Source of the DNA: Pelotomaculum terephthalicicum JT
GTDB lineage: Bacteria; Bacillota; Desulfotomaculia; Desulfotomaculales; Pelotomaculaceae
Assembly: GCF_022410535.1 (NCBI RefSeq)
Contig: NZ_JAKNBL010000031.1
Location: 1-36,066, forward strand
Length of the DNA: 36,066 nt
Direction of reading: 5' to 3'
The position numbers and the translations under genes were made by a program. The notes under the pieces were generated by a model. The model did no database searches, was not told where the DNA came from, and saw only the letters and a program-made list of their open reading frames with translations. Below, piece after piece: positions 1 through 7,414 of this stretch. Position 1 is the first letter of the stretch; every line of letters begins with the position of its first letter.

Positions 1-48
1 CAGGCTCCTGTACTGCGACAGCCTTATTTGCGTACTTTCTCTCAACAT
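1..48 (-). CDS. Start of a gene running off the left edge, possibly a transposase (partial)
   Basis: Sixteen codons from an ATG at 48 read leftward to the edge, giving MLRESTQIRLSQYRSL. A purine-rich stretch (GCAGGGG on the minus strand) lies just upstream, and a TATAAT-like box sits further upstream near 80-95. The opening residues resemble the N-terminus of IS1182/IS5-group transposases, which often start with a QxxLxxYxxLY pattern. Only the first residues are visible, so this is a weak call. The DNA to the left of the window would settle it. Confidence 0.35.
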   Translation of the reverse strand, partial: MLRESTQIRLSQYRSL

Positions 49-129
49 TTTTACCCCTGCCTTTCCGCTTGCCTTCTTGTATAATTATACCATATTTATA
101 CAAAAAAGCCCATCTGCTAAGAGCAGGTA

Positions 130-350
130 GACTTTTTCAGTGGCCTTGATATTACGGGCTTTTCCGATTTGTCCCTATTATACTGTAAGGGCATAGCTGC
201 GCGAACCTGCTGATCGGTCAGCGTGTTCCGCTCATCAAGGTGCAGCAGTGGCTCGGCCACAGTACAATCGCTACAACAGCGGACTTGTATGCATCTGGAT
301 TTTGCTGCAAAGATGAACAGCGGCGGAGACTATCAAAAAAAATTGAAGCT
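130..350 (+). pseudogene. Decayed C-terminal end of a tyrosine recombinase (phage-type integrase)
   Basis: Reading forward from about 189 gives HSCANLLIGQRVPLIKVQQ followed by WLGHSTIATTADLYA. This is the HxLR/H region and the catalytic tyrosine segment (W-LGH-S-I-TT--YAH) of tyrosine recombinases. The arginine motif before it is damaged (ctg taa ggg cat where DLRH is expected). About two bases are missing after the tyrosine, because the HLDFAAKMN tail continues in another frame from about 291. An upstream patch (130-175) may be more of the same gene in shifted frames. No catalytic N-terminal part is present. This is a dead integrase and marks the region as a former island or prophage edge. 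Confidence 0.7.
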
Positions 351-556
351 GTAAAAGTGCATACGTATATTATTCTTTTAATGTTACATTTTCTCGTTGC
401 CAAATGGTAATCTGTCTTCTTTTAAGCAAAAATACAATAAAAATATTATGTCGTAGCGTTTGTTCATAGCGGCACAGGATTTTTTATGAGGCGATTTTGG
501 AATAAAGAGTAGGGATTCTGACTATAAATATATCAATTTTAATGGAGGGAAACCTT

Positions 557-787
557 ATGGAATATGGTAAGCTGATATACGATAATGAGTGTAATCGGCT
601 GGATGTGTTGTTTGATAATGGCGGTACGTTTGGAGGCTTCCATTGCGGAGACCGCCTTGATATACTGCAGGACAATGAATGGGTTCCAACAAGAGTTGAA
701 TATGATGAGGACTGGTATTTATTCGGATTATACCAAAGCGGCAAAATACCCGTCGGGCTCGATGTGCGTGTTTGTTGTAGATTATAG
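557..787 (+). CDS. DUF5348-family small protein
   Basis: A 76-residue acidic protein with a CGDRLDIL core followed by a W-VPTR-EYD-DWYL-GL pattern, which I recognise as DUF5348. These small single-domain proteins are common on Firmicutes mobile elements and have no known function. The ATG at 557 is preferred over an in-frame ATG at 542 because GGAGGGA at 544-550 is an ideal ribosome binding site for it. The gene converges on jetD and the two stop codons overlap by a few bases, so the pair probably shares a transcription end. It may be cargo of the element whose integrase remnant lies just upstream. Confidence 0.75.
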   Translation: MEYGKLIYDNECNRLDVLFDNGGTFGGFHCGDRLDILQDNEWVPTRVEYDEDWYLFGLYQSGKIPVGLDVRVCCRL

Positions 788-2035
788 ATCGTTAAGCATA
801 ACCTCCTGCTCAATCGTAATGTTATAGTGTAAAAGTGCTTTTATGGCATCTGCAAATAAGGCCCCATACGGTAAGGCAAGAAAGCTTTCCAATTCTTTCA
901 TGTATCGGCTGTTTCGCTTAAGACCAAGTGCAGCATATCGCTTAACTTCCATTGCGCCCATCTTCCAAGGGATAAGCTCCGGAGCCAGGCTTTTAAGCTG
1001 TGCGAACATTTTAAAGCCGCCCATATCGATGTCGGCCCAAAATAGGTACTCAGTATGTGGCGGGCACGAAGATACGATCTGCAATAATAATTTCTTCTTT
1101 TGAGGGCTAAGAAAGCCGCCATGGAACACGACCAGCTCGTCATTTCGGCGGGCTTTTTCTATATATTCGTCGTAATTGGTCTTGTTTTCAATGAACATAA
1201 TTCTATGCACATTGTCCATATGCAGCTCCCGGATGCCAAGGGCCGCCGTGCTTGTCACAGCACAGCCATACCTTGAAAGCGGGGTGCAGTCGCAGATACC
1301 GTCTTCGGTTTCCATGCTGAGCGGCCCGGCAAATTCGTATATCTCCGGGCGAGCATATATCCCCAGACAGGCGAGCTGTTCCCGGTCGCTCAACTCCTGA
1401 TCTATTAGCAGTTCGGCCAGGGGAGGGCAATATTCGCGGGCAATAGCAAGAAAATCATCCCGAATGTTCTTTTCAAAATACTTGGAATCATGGTAACAGG
1501 CAATACTGAACGCCCGCATGGTCATTCCGCTGTCGTCAAGCAGGTCTATACGTTCGAAAGCGTCAAGAACGTTTGTAACATGCGCGCAGCCTTTCTTATA
1601 AAGACCGGATAAACGATTGGCAGAACTGAGCCTTTTCGCCTGCGTGGCCAGGTATCTTTTGATCCAGGGCGTGTTCACACGCTCAGCCGACGCTTTCAGC
1701 AAGCTGCAATACTCATTGATCTGGTTCTGCAGCGGTTGGCGTTCTGCCAGGATATAAGCTGTTTGAAGCCTTTCGAGGTTCAGCCAGAGCTCTTTGACCA
1801 CCAACTGCTTCCGCCCCGGTAGCCACTCGGCAAAAACAACCTCTTTCCCCATTAAATCACGAATTGCGGCGTTGAATGCATCTCTTATATGTACATTTTG
1901 ATAATCATATTCCGGCAGACCGTTCCCCGTGGTTTTAATGAGCACACGACGGTTGGAACGGCCGGGTTCGCTGAAATGTGCGCTCTGTTCATATTTATCC
2001 AGCAGTAGGTTCAGAATCAGCTTTGCCTCATTCAT
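782..2035 (-). CDS. jetD: Wadjet anti-plasmid system nuclease subunit JetD (DUF3322/DUF2220)
   Basis: JetD is the DNA-cleaving subunit of Wadjet. The JetABC motor extrudes circular plasmid DNA and JetD cuts it. The protein is 417 residues, usual for the family, with an N-terminal DUF3322 region and a C-terminal DUF2220/Toprim-like domain. The likely metal ligands are Glu283 (in FIENKTN) and Asp335/Asp337 (in WADIDMGG); a conserved HGG lies near 305. The start ATG overlaps the end of jetC by 8 bases, and the GGAGG binding site lies inside the jetC tail, so translation is probably coupled. It is the last gene of the jetA-B-C-D operon and appears intact. Confidence 0.93.
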   Translation of the reverse strand: MNEAKLILNLLLDKYEQSAHFSEPGRSNRRVLIKTTGNGLPEYDYQNVHIRDAFNAAIRDLMGKEVVFAEWLPGRKQLVVKELWLNLERLQTAYILAERQPLQNQINEYCSLLKASAERVNTPWIKRYLATQAKRLSSANRLSGLYKKGCAHVTNVLDAFERIDLLDDSGMTMRAFSIACYHDSKYFEKNIRDDFLAIAREYCPPLAELLIDQELSDREQLACLGIYARPEIYEFAGPLSMETEDGICDCTPLSRYGCAVTSTAALGIRELHMDNVHRIMFIENKTNYDEYIEKARRNDELVVFHGGFLSPQKKKLLLQIVSSCPPHTEYLFWADIDMGGFKMFAQLKSLAPELIPWKMGAMEVKRYAALGLKRNSRYMKELESFLALPYGALFADAIKALLHYNITIEQEVMLNDL

Positions 2036-5000
2036 CCAGCATGGCCTCCAAATCCTTTGACCAGGGTAATATCTGCATTCTATACCCGTCTTTTAAAACC
2101 AGCAGAGTACGATCCGCCTCGGGCATGATGTCGGGAAGCTTGTCCGGCGGGGTACAGATGACAACCTGCAGCTTCATTTTCCGAAGCAGCCGAATGCTCT
2201 CCACGATACGTTCGCTGTCCATCTTATTAAAGGCCTCGTCGAAGATGATCAGCCGCATGGTGTTGCCGAAGCTACTGGCATCATTGACGCGATAAATCTG
2301 CGCGAACGAGGCAAGAATAGCTATATAGAAAGGCGTCTGAGTTTCCCCGCCGGACTTTGTGTTTAAGGTTTTGCTGAGCAGTTGGACATTACCGTTTTGA
2401 TCCGTCGTCTCCAGATCAAAATGCAGATAAGTCCGGTAGTCGGTATATCGCTGAATATTGGCTTGCAGCTCGCTTTGCTTCCGCTCATTGAGCTGTGAAT
2501 CGTCGGAAGAAACGATTCTGCTGAAAAGGGTTTCAATCAATGCTCCGTATCTGTTTATGAAGGAAAACGAAAATAACCCGCCGCTTTCCTCCATGAGGTC
2601 GGGATCCATAATCATATCGTAATATTCCGCATAATCCGGATGTCGGGTTATGATGAATCTGTAGCTGTCCGTCCCGAACTGTGCTTTTTGGAGAGCACGG
2701 TTTAAATCCCTCACTTGCGCCTGCACTGTATCAATATTGGTTTTCAGCTTGGCCAAAAAGTCGTTCTGAAACTGTTCAAAAGCACTTTCTCTGGCTTTTT
2801 GTATTTTTTCTTTATATTTTGGAAGCTCGCTTTCGGAAAGTCTCTGCAATTCTGCTGCGAATTCATCGTTGCCCATTGCATCCGGGACAAAACGGCAGGG
2901 CGGATATGAATTTACATAGTCTCTTCTTGCATAGACAAGCTTTTTTCTGCTTTCGTCGTATTCTTTTTTACTTTGTTCCTGCCGGCTGTGCCCAAAATTA
3001 TTAAAGATGGAATTAGCCGTTTTCAGCCTTTGCAATTCTTCCTGATAGCGGGGTTCTCCGATTTTTTCAGTATATTCCGGACTGAACAAGTCCCCCAGCT
3101 CATCCTCTTTCTTCTGTAGGGCTTGATAGTGATCCGAAAGATCCTTATATTCCAGTTCGTGCAGTCGATTTTTGCACAATTCCCGCTGATTTGAGCACTG
3201 TTCCTTTTCTCCAAGCTTGGATTTCAGATCTTTTCTGACACTTTCAATAACGTCACTGATTTTGGCAAGCCAAGTCAGATCCAAAGCGTCGTACGCTTTA
3301 CTAAGGTCCGTCAGTTGGACAGAAAGCGCTTCAGTGCGGCTGAACTTTTCAATAGAATCTCTGATAATTGTCTGAACGTATCTTTCAGTGATCAGCGGTT
3401 CTTTTTCTTTATGTTTGCTCAATAAATCACGCGTTGATTGAATCATCTTGATTGTTTCGGACAGGGTTTGCTGCGCAAGCTCAAGGCGCTCAAGGCGCTT
3501 CTTGATCGCAAGTTTTCCGATATAGGCATCATTCATCAAGACTCGTGAGAGAGGACGAGCCACATACCCCTGATACAGCATACCTTCCGGAGTAACAGCC
3601 GTTCTATATTTGCGTAACTCCGAAACTTCCATGCAGCGGACAACCCGTCCCAGCAGATAATCAATATAGGAGCGCGCAAGAGGATTTTTCGTTTCCACAA
3701 CCGCGGCAAGGCTGTTTGGATTCTGCCTGAGTTTTTCATTTTCACGGAGCTTTCCGATATCCACAAGACCATAGCCGTGCAGATCCTCCCTACGCTTAGC
3801 GTCGTTGAGAACATGAAGGGCCGCCTGATAATGAGCCGGCTCAACCAATAGATAGAACTTCTGCGTATTGAGGTATCCCTCGATAGCGCCCTGCCATGTT
3901 TCGTCTAAAATCTCAAGCAAATCGGCAAGGATATGAATACGTGCCCCCTGACCGAACCTTTTGCACAATTCTTCTTCTATCGTCTGCCGCAGACGTAAAA
4001 GCCTTTTGTCATAGTCTTTGAAGCCCTTGTGCAGCTTTGCAATGGCGGCGGAATTGGAATCGTATTCCTGCTTTTTTTCGGAAAGCAGCTTATCGGCATT
4101 ATAGTAGCTCTCATCAAGCTGATTTTTAAAAGCTCTCATTGCCTGCTGTAGAGCTTCAAACACGGATAGTTCTATACGGCCGAAATCCTCGGGAGAAAAT
4201 TGCTCGACTTTTTTAAGCTGTACTTGCAGCCTCTCTGAGCACGCGGTCAAATGGGACATATCAAAAGCATGATCGACTGTGTTTTCGCCGCTGGAAAGCT
4301 TGCTGCAAAAACCAAGCCACTGGAACGCCTCCAACCTTAAGTCCTGCGCGGCGTTTTTCAACTCGCCCGAAAGTCTTCTGTGTTCGGATTCCAAAAGGAC
4401 TTTTTGCTGCTCAAGGCGTTCACGTTCCCTGAAAACATCGCTGTTCGCCCTATCGCTGATGAGTTGTTCCAGACGTTTGTTCAGATCGTTTATTTCACCT
4501 TCGAGAGCTTCATAGCGCGCTTTCAGTTCGACCGATAGCTTCGTTTTGTCCCGCCGCTCATTTTCAAGTTTTTGAACGACGCTTTCTTCTATTTGTTTTC
4601 CCGCTCGGATAAAAAGATATTGATGTATTCGCACCTGATTTAGCGCGCGTTCGCTTCTTAAATATAGTTCCTTAATATTTTGAAGGGCAGACTGCTTTTC
4701 CTCCTGCCGCTGAGCGAGCCGCTCCTGATGTTTGTAATCCTGAATATTCTGCTGCATTGCGGTGATATCCGGCCTGTCGGGAAGATCGCAAACATTTTCA
4801 GTGATAAAGCGCTGGATGTCGACGATCGGCCGGAAGGAAACCGCCTTTTTCAGCATGCCGAATATTTGATCCGTATGGATGTTCCATTTCGCTGCGATAG
4901 CGCTTTTGTATTTTTTGTTGCTGTCATACATTTCGCCGCGGGATTTATAGTTGGTCTTTATGTATGTGCGGAGTTCTGAAATGTCCATCGGCTTTCGGTT

Positions 5001-5414
5001 TTCAATAAAGCAATTGTCCGGTATAGGCCCGTCGTAAGAAAAGAACTGGTGACGCTCGCCGCCGTCGTTATAGCAGTCAAAAACAACCCCGATGGTAAAC
5101 GGTTTCCCGGAAAAATCATCGCTGAACTCGCAGGCAATATAAGATTCAAAGGAACGCCCTTTTCTGGAATATGGGTTATTGTTATCCATATTCGCACGCA
5201 GATATCCGCGAAGCGTGCGTTCCGAGCTCTCGTTAGCCGCCTTATTGAAGTTTCTTCCACTCAGTTCGCCAAGCAGTACGATCTGAAGCGCGTCGATGAA
5301 GGTTGTTTTACCTGAGGCGGTCTTTCCGGTTAGAAAGTTTATGGTATCGAAGCTGACCAGTTCTTTTTCATAATACAGCCAGTTAATGAGCAGCGTTTTC
5401 GTCAGCTTCTTCAT
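2028..5414 (-). CDS. jetC: Wadjet system SMC-like ATPase JetC
   Basis: JetC is the SMC/MukB-like motor ATPase that, with kleisin JetA and JetB, recognises and extrudes closed circular DNA. In this 1128-residue protein the Walker A motif GKTASGKT lies at about residues 30-37. An ABC signature with KSGGETQ lies near 1020, and a Walker B motif LIIFDEAF near 1056. Long charged coiled-coil stretches and a central hinge-like region occupy the middle. I chose the ATG at 5414 over the one at 5423: AAGGAGG directly abuts the first but sits 9 bases from the second. The gene overlaps jetB by 32 bases and jetD by 8, so the operon is tightly coupled. No lesion is visible. Confidence 0.93.
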   Translation of the reverse strand: MKKLTKTLLINWLYYEKELVSFDTINFLTGKTASGKTTFIDALQIVLLGELSGRNFNKAANESSERTLRGYLRANMDNNNPYSRKGRSFESYIACEFSDDFSGKPFTIGVVFDCYNDGGERHQFFSYDGPIPDNCFIENRKPMDISELRTYIKTNYKSRGEMYDSNKKYKSAIAAKWNIHTDQIFGMLKKAVSFRPIVDIQRFITENVCDLPDRPDITAMQQNIQDYKHQERLAQRQEEKQSALQNIKELYLRSERALNQVRIHQYLFIRAGKQIEESVVQKLENERRDKTKLSVELKARYEALEGEINDLNKRLEQLISDRANSDVFRERERLEQQKVLLESEHRRLSGELKNAAQDLRLEAFQWLGFCSKLSSGENTVDHAFDMSHLTACSERLQVQLKKVEQFSPEDFGRIELSVFEALQQAMRAFKNQLDESYYNADKLLSEKKQEYDSNSAAIAKLHKGFKDYDKRLLRLRQTIEEELCKRFGQGARIHILADLLEILDETWQGAIEGYLNTQKFYLLVEPAHYQAALHVLNDAKRREDLHGYGLVDIGKLRENEKLRQNPNSLAAVVETKNPLARSYIDYLLGRVVRCMEVSELRKYRTAVTPEGMLYQGYVARPLSRVLMNDAYIGKLAIKKRLERLELAQQTLSETIKMIQSTRDLLSKHKEKEPLITERYVQTIIRDSIEKFSRTEALSVQLTDLSKAYDALDLTWLAKISDVIESVRKDLKSKLGEKEQCSNQRELCKNRLHELEYKDLSDHYQALQKKEDELGDLFSPEYTEKIGEPRYQEELQRLKTANSIFNNFGHSRQEQSKKEYDESRKKLVYARRDYVNSYPPCRFVPDAMGNDEFAAELQRLSESELPKYKEKIQKARESAFEQFQNDFLAKLKTNIDTVQAQVRDLNRALQKAQFGTDSYRFIITRHPDYAEYYDMIMDPDLMEESGGLFSFSFINRYGALIETLFSRIVSSDDSQLNERKQSELQANIQRYTDYRTYLHFDLETTDQNGNVQLLSKTLNTKSGGETQTPFYIAILASFAQIYRVNDASSFGNTMRLIIFDEAFNKMDSERIVESIRLLRKMKLQVVICTPPDKLPDIMPEADRTLLVLKDGYRMQILPWSKDLEAMLDE

Positions 5415-6015
5415 CGCTTTCATCCTCCTTACGAAGATTGGAAACCAGTGCGTTCAGCTTCTCCGCGGATACAACCGTTAAAATGGTCGGCAGGATGGTG
5501 AATCTGCAATCCGCGTCAGAGTATTTTCCTTCCAGTCCTTTGATTATATTATGATTTTCAAGCACCTTCATGGCGCGTCTGAACTCATCCATGTTTGGTT
5601 TCTGCCGAAACACGCCAAAATCCGTAATGAGCTTTTCCAGGACCTCCCTTACCTCGCAGAGCACATCCTGAAACAGACCGACCCGTTCGCTGTTTTCATC
5701 ATAGATGAGGCGCAGAGCCAGAAGAATTGCGGTTGGCTTGCTTCCAAGTGTCAGCCTGTTGGCGTCGAGATTGTTTATGACATAGAAGTAGCCGTTGTAG
5801 ATATCCTGATGCAGTTCCCAGCCCAGGAGGGAGAGGTAGCCCTTGACGGTTTCGGAGCGGAGCGCAAGAAAATTGTATTCCGGATTATTTATGGTGCTTC
5901 CGTCAGACTGATAAATCGTTCTAAGCAGGAAAGTCTGTCCGAGAAGGTGATTGCAGACAGACGTAAACATCTCTTTTTCTTTCTCTGTAAAGTCACTCAA
6001 GTCCGATAAATCCAA
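5383..6015 (-). CDS. jetB: Wadjet system subunit JetB (DUF4194)
   Basis: JetB is a MukE-like winged-helix partner of the JetA kleisin in the Wadjet condensin complex. The 210-residue protein fits DUF4194, with a mixed N-terminal half and a C-terminal acidic tail (ESDEEADENAAH). The start is the TTG at 6015, with AGAAGGTG 8-15 bases upstream as ribosome binding site. An IS110 element ends just upstream of that site. jetA has therefore been separated by about 1.4 kb from a gene it originally overlapped. Expression now needs read-through of the element or a promoter inside it. The coding sequence itself is intact. Confidence 0.88.
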   Translation of the reverse strand: MDLSDLSDFTEKEKEMFTSVCNHLLGQTFLLRTIYQSDGSTINNPEYNFLALRSETVKGYLSLLGWELHQDIYNGYFYVINNLDANRLTLGSKPTAILLALRLIYDENSERVGLFQDVLCEVREVLEKLITDFGVFRQKPNMDEFRRAMKVLENHNIIKGLEGKYSDADCRFTILPTILTVVSAEKLNALVSNLRKEDESDEEADENAAH

Positions 6016-6054
6016 TTACCGCACCTTCTTTGCTACTATATTTTTGGAACTGGG

Positions 6055-6079
6055 GCACGGCAGCCAGCCGTGCTTTTTT
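6055..6079 (+). terminator. Intrinsic terminator-like hairpin at the left end of the IS110 element
   Basis: A perfect 7-bp stem, GCACGGC/GCCGTGC, with a 5-base loop (AGCCA) is followed directly by six T residues (6074-6079). On the plus strand this is a textbook Rho-independent terminator. It lies inside the element, upstream of its leader RNA and transposase. It could shield the element from transcription entering from the left flank. In the minus (jet operon) direction the stem has no T-run, so it need not stop jet transcription. Confidence 0.65.
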
Positions 6080-6099
6080 CCATCTCTTGCCTAAGCTAC

Positions 6100-6260
6100 A
6101 ATGAGGGGAGTAATTGGTCTGACGACGCCTCCTTTGGACTAAACAACGTCCGTATAAGAAACCGTCAGCCATCCCCTCATTGCAGCGTTCGTTTTAAGCA
6201 GGTTGAACCACCGGGATTTCGGGGCGTTCGTGTCACCAAGCAAATGGAATCGGCAATGAG
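6100..6260 (+). ncRNA. Candidate bridge RNA of the IS110 element
   Basis: Two successive stem-loops have the layout known for IS110 bridge RNAs. The first has an outer stem of 9 bp (6100-6108 with 6173-6181) and an inner stem CTGACG/CGTCAG (6119-6124 with 6163-6168). Its internal loop has two 11-base sides (6125-6135 and 6152-6162) capped by a GGAC/GTCC hairpin. CGCCTCCT at 6126-6133 matches the left target CACCTTCT at six of eight bases, and 6154-6158 is complementary to the right target CTTAT. In the second, GCAGGTT at 6198-6204 equals the element's right end (7435-7441). AGCAAA at 6239-6244 complements the left end (6029-6034). A basal stem CATTGC/GCAATG competes with the first outer stem. 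Confidence 0.6.
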
Positions 6261-6304
6261 ATAACGATGGGCACCGATTACACATCATGATGGGAGGAAT
6301 GCTG

Positions 6305-7314
6305 ATGAACGCTGTAGGAATCGATGTCTCCAAAGGGAAAAGCATGGTAGCAGCCATGCGGCCCTTCGGAGAGGTGGTGCTCAAACCCTTTGAAGTCCGT
6401 CACACCGCCAGTGAACTCAGGAAGCTGGCAGACCGCCTGAAAAGCCTGGACGGTGAGACACGGGTAATCATGGAGTACACAGGCAGGTATTATCAGCCCA
6501 TTGCCCGCTATCTCCATGAAGCCGGCATATTTGTCAGCGCAGTCCATGCCAAATTGATACACGACTACGGTAACAACTCTATTCGCAAGATCAAGACTGA
6601 TAAGGCGGATGCCGTAAAGATTGCCAACTACGGCCTGGCGAACTGGGCTTTTCTAAAACAGTACTCCCTGGAAGACGATACTCGCCTGCTATTGAAAACC
6701 TGTAACCGGCAGTATGGCCAGTATATGAAGCTGAGGGTTGCTTTGAAGAACAATCTCATTGCCCTGCTTGATCAGACCTTCCCCGGTATCAATACTCTGT
6801 TCTCCAGCCCAGCCCGGCCGGATGGCCATGAAAAGTGGGTGGACTTTGCAGCCAAGTTCTGGCATTGTGCGTGCGTCAGTAAGCTGACGAAAGCCCAAAA
6901 ATGCAGCGGTTGGCTGCACTGCTGCCGGAGTATCCCGTGGTGTTGGCCATGTGCGGCGTCGGAAATATCCTTGGTCCCCAACTCATGGCAGAGATCGGTG
7001 ATGTGCGCCGTTTCCCGCGCAAACAGTCTCTCATTGCTTTTGCTGGGGTCGATGCTCCGTCTTTTCAGTCCGGCGCTTTCGAATCCAAAGACCGTACTAT
7101 CTCTAAACGCGGTTCACCTTTTCTCCGTAAAACGCTCTTCTTGGTCATGAGCTGTCTGCTGCAAACCGCTCCCACCAATGACCCTGTGTTTCAATTTCTG
7201 GATAAGAAGCGAGCCCAGGGTAAGCATTACTATGTCTATATGGTCGCCGGCTGTAACAAGTTTCTGCGTATTTACTACGCACGCGTGAAAGAATTCCTTA
7301 ACTTTGCCGCGTAA
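6305..7314 (+). pseudogene. IS110-family transposase, internally deleted and frameshifted
   Basis: The N-terminal half from the ATG at 6305 (GGGAGG upstream) carries the RuvC-like DEDD domain: GIDVSKGK, VIMEYTGRYY and KTDKADAVKIANY. It stays in frame to about 6890 (VSKLTKAQK). The C-terminal half resumes in another frame at about 6901 (MQRLAALLPEYPVV). It holds the transposase_20 region, with GVGNILGPQLMAEIGD and the serine-containing stretch FAGVDAPSFQSG. The total is only about 340 codons against roughly 400 for the family. The missing part is the coiled-coil linker, so this is an internal deletion with a frame change. The enzyme is almost certainly inactive. Confidence 0.85.
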
Positions 7315-7414
7315 ACCACTTTATCCGAAACCTTTTTCCGGCTAGCGTATTTCTCTTTTTTGCGGTAGCCTGCTTTATCACACCCTTTTTTACCTGCTCA
7401 AATTTTTTCGTTGT

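Noticed and set aside
6055..6079. Terminator that would stop jet operon transcription after jetA
   Set aside because: The T-run is on the plus-strand side only; in the jet direction the stem is followed by no U-run.
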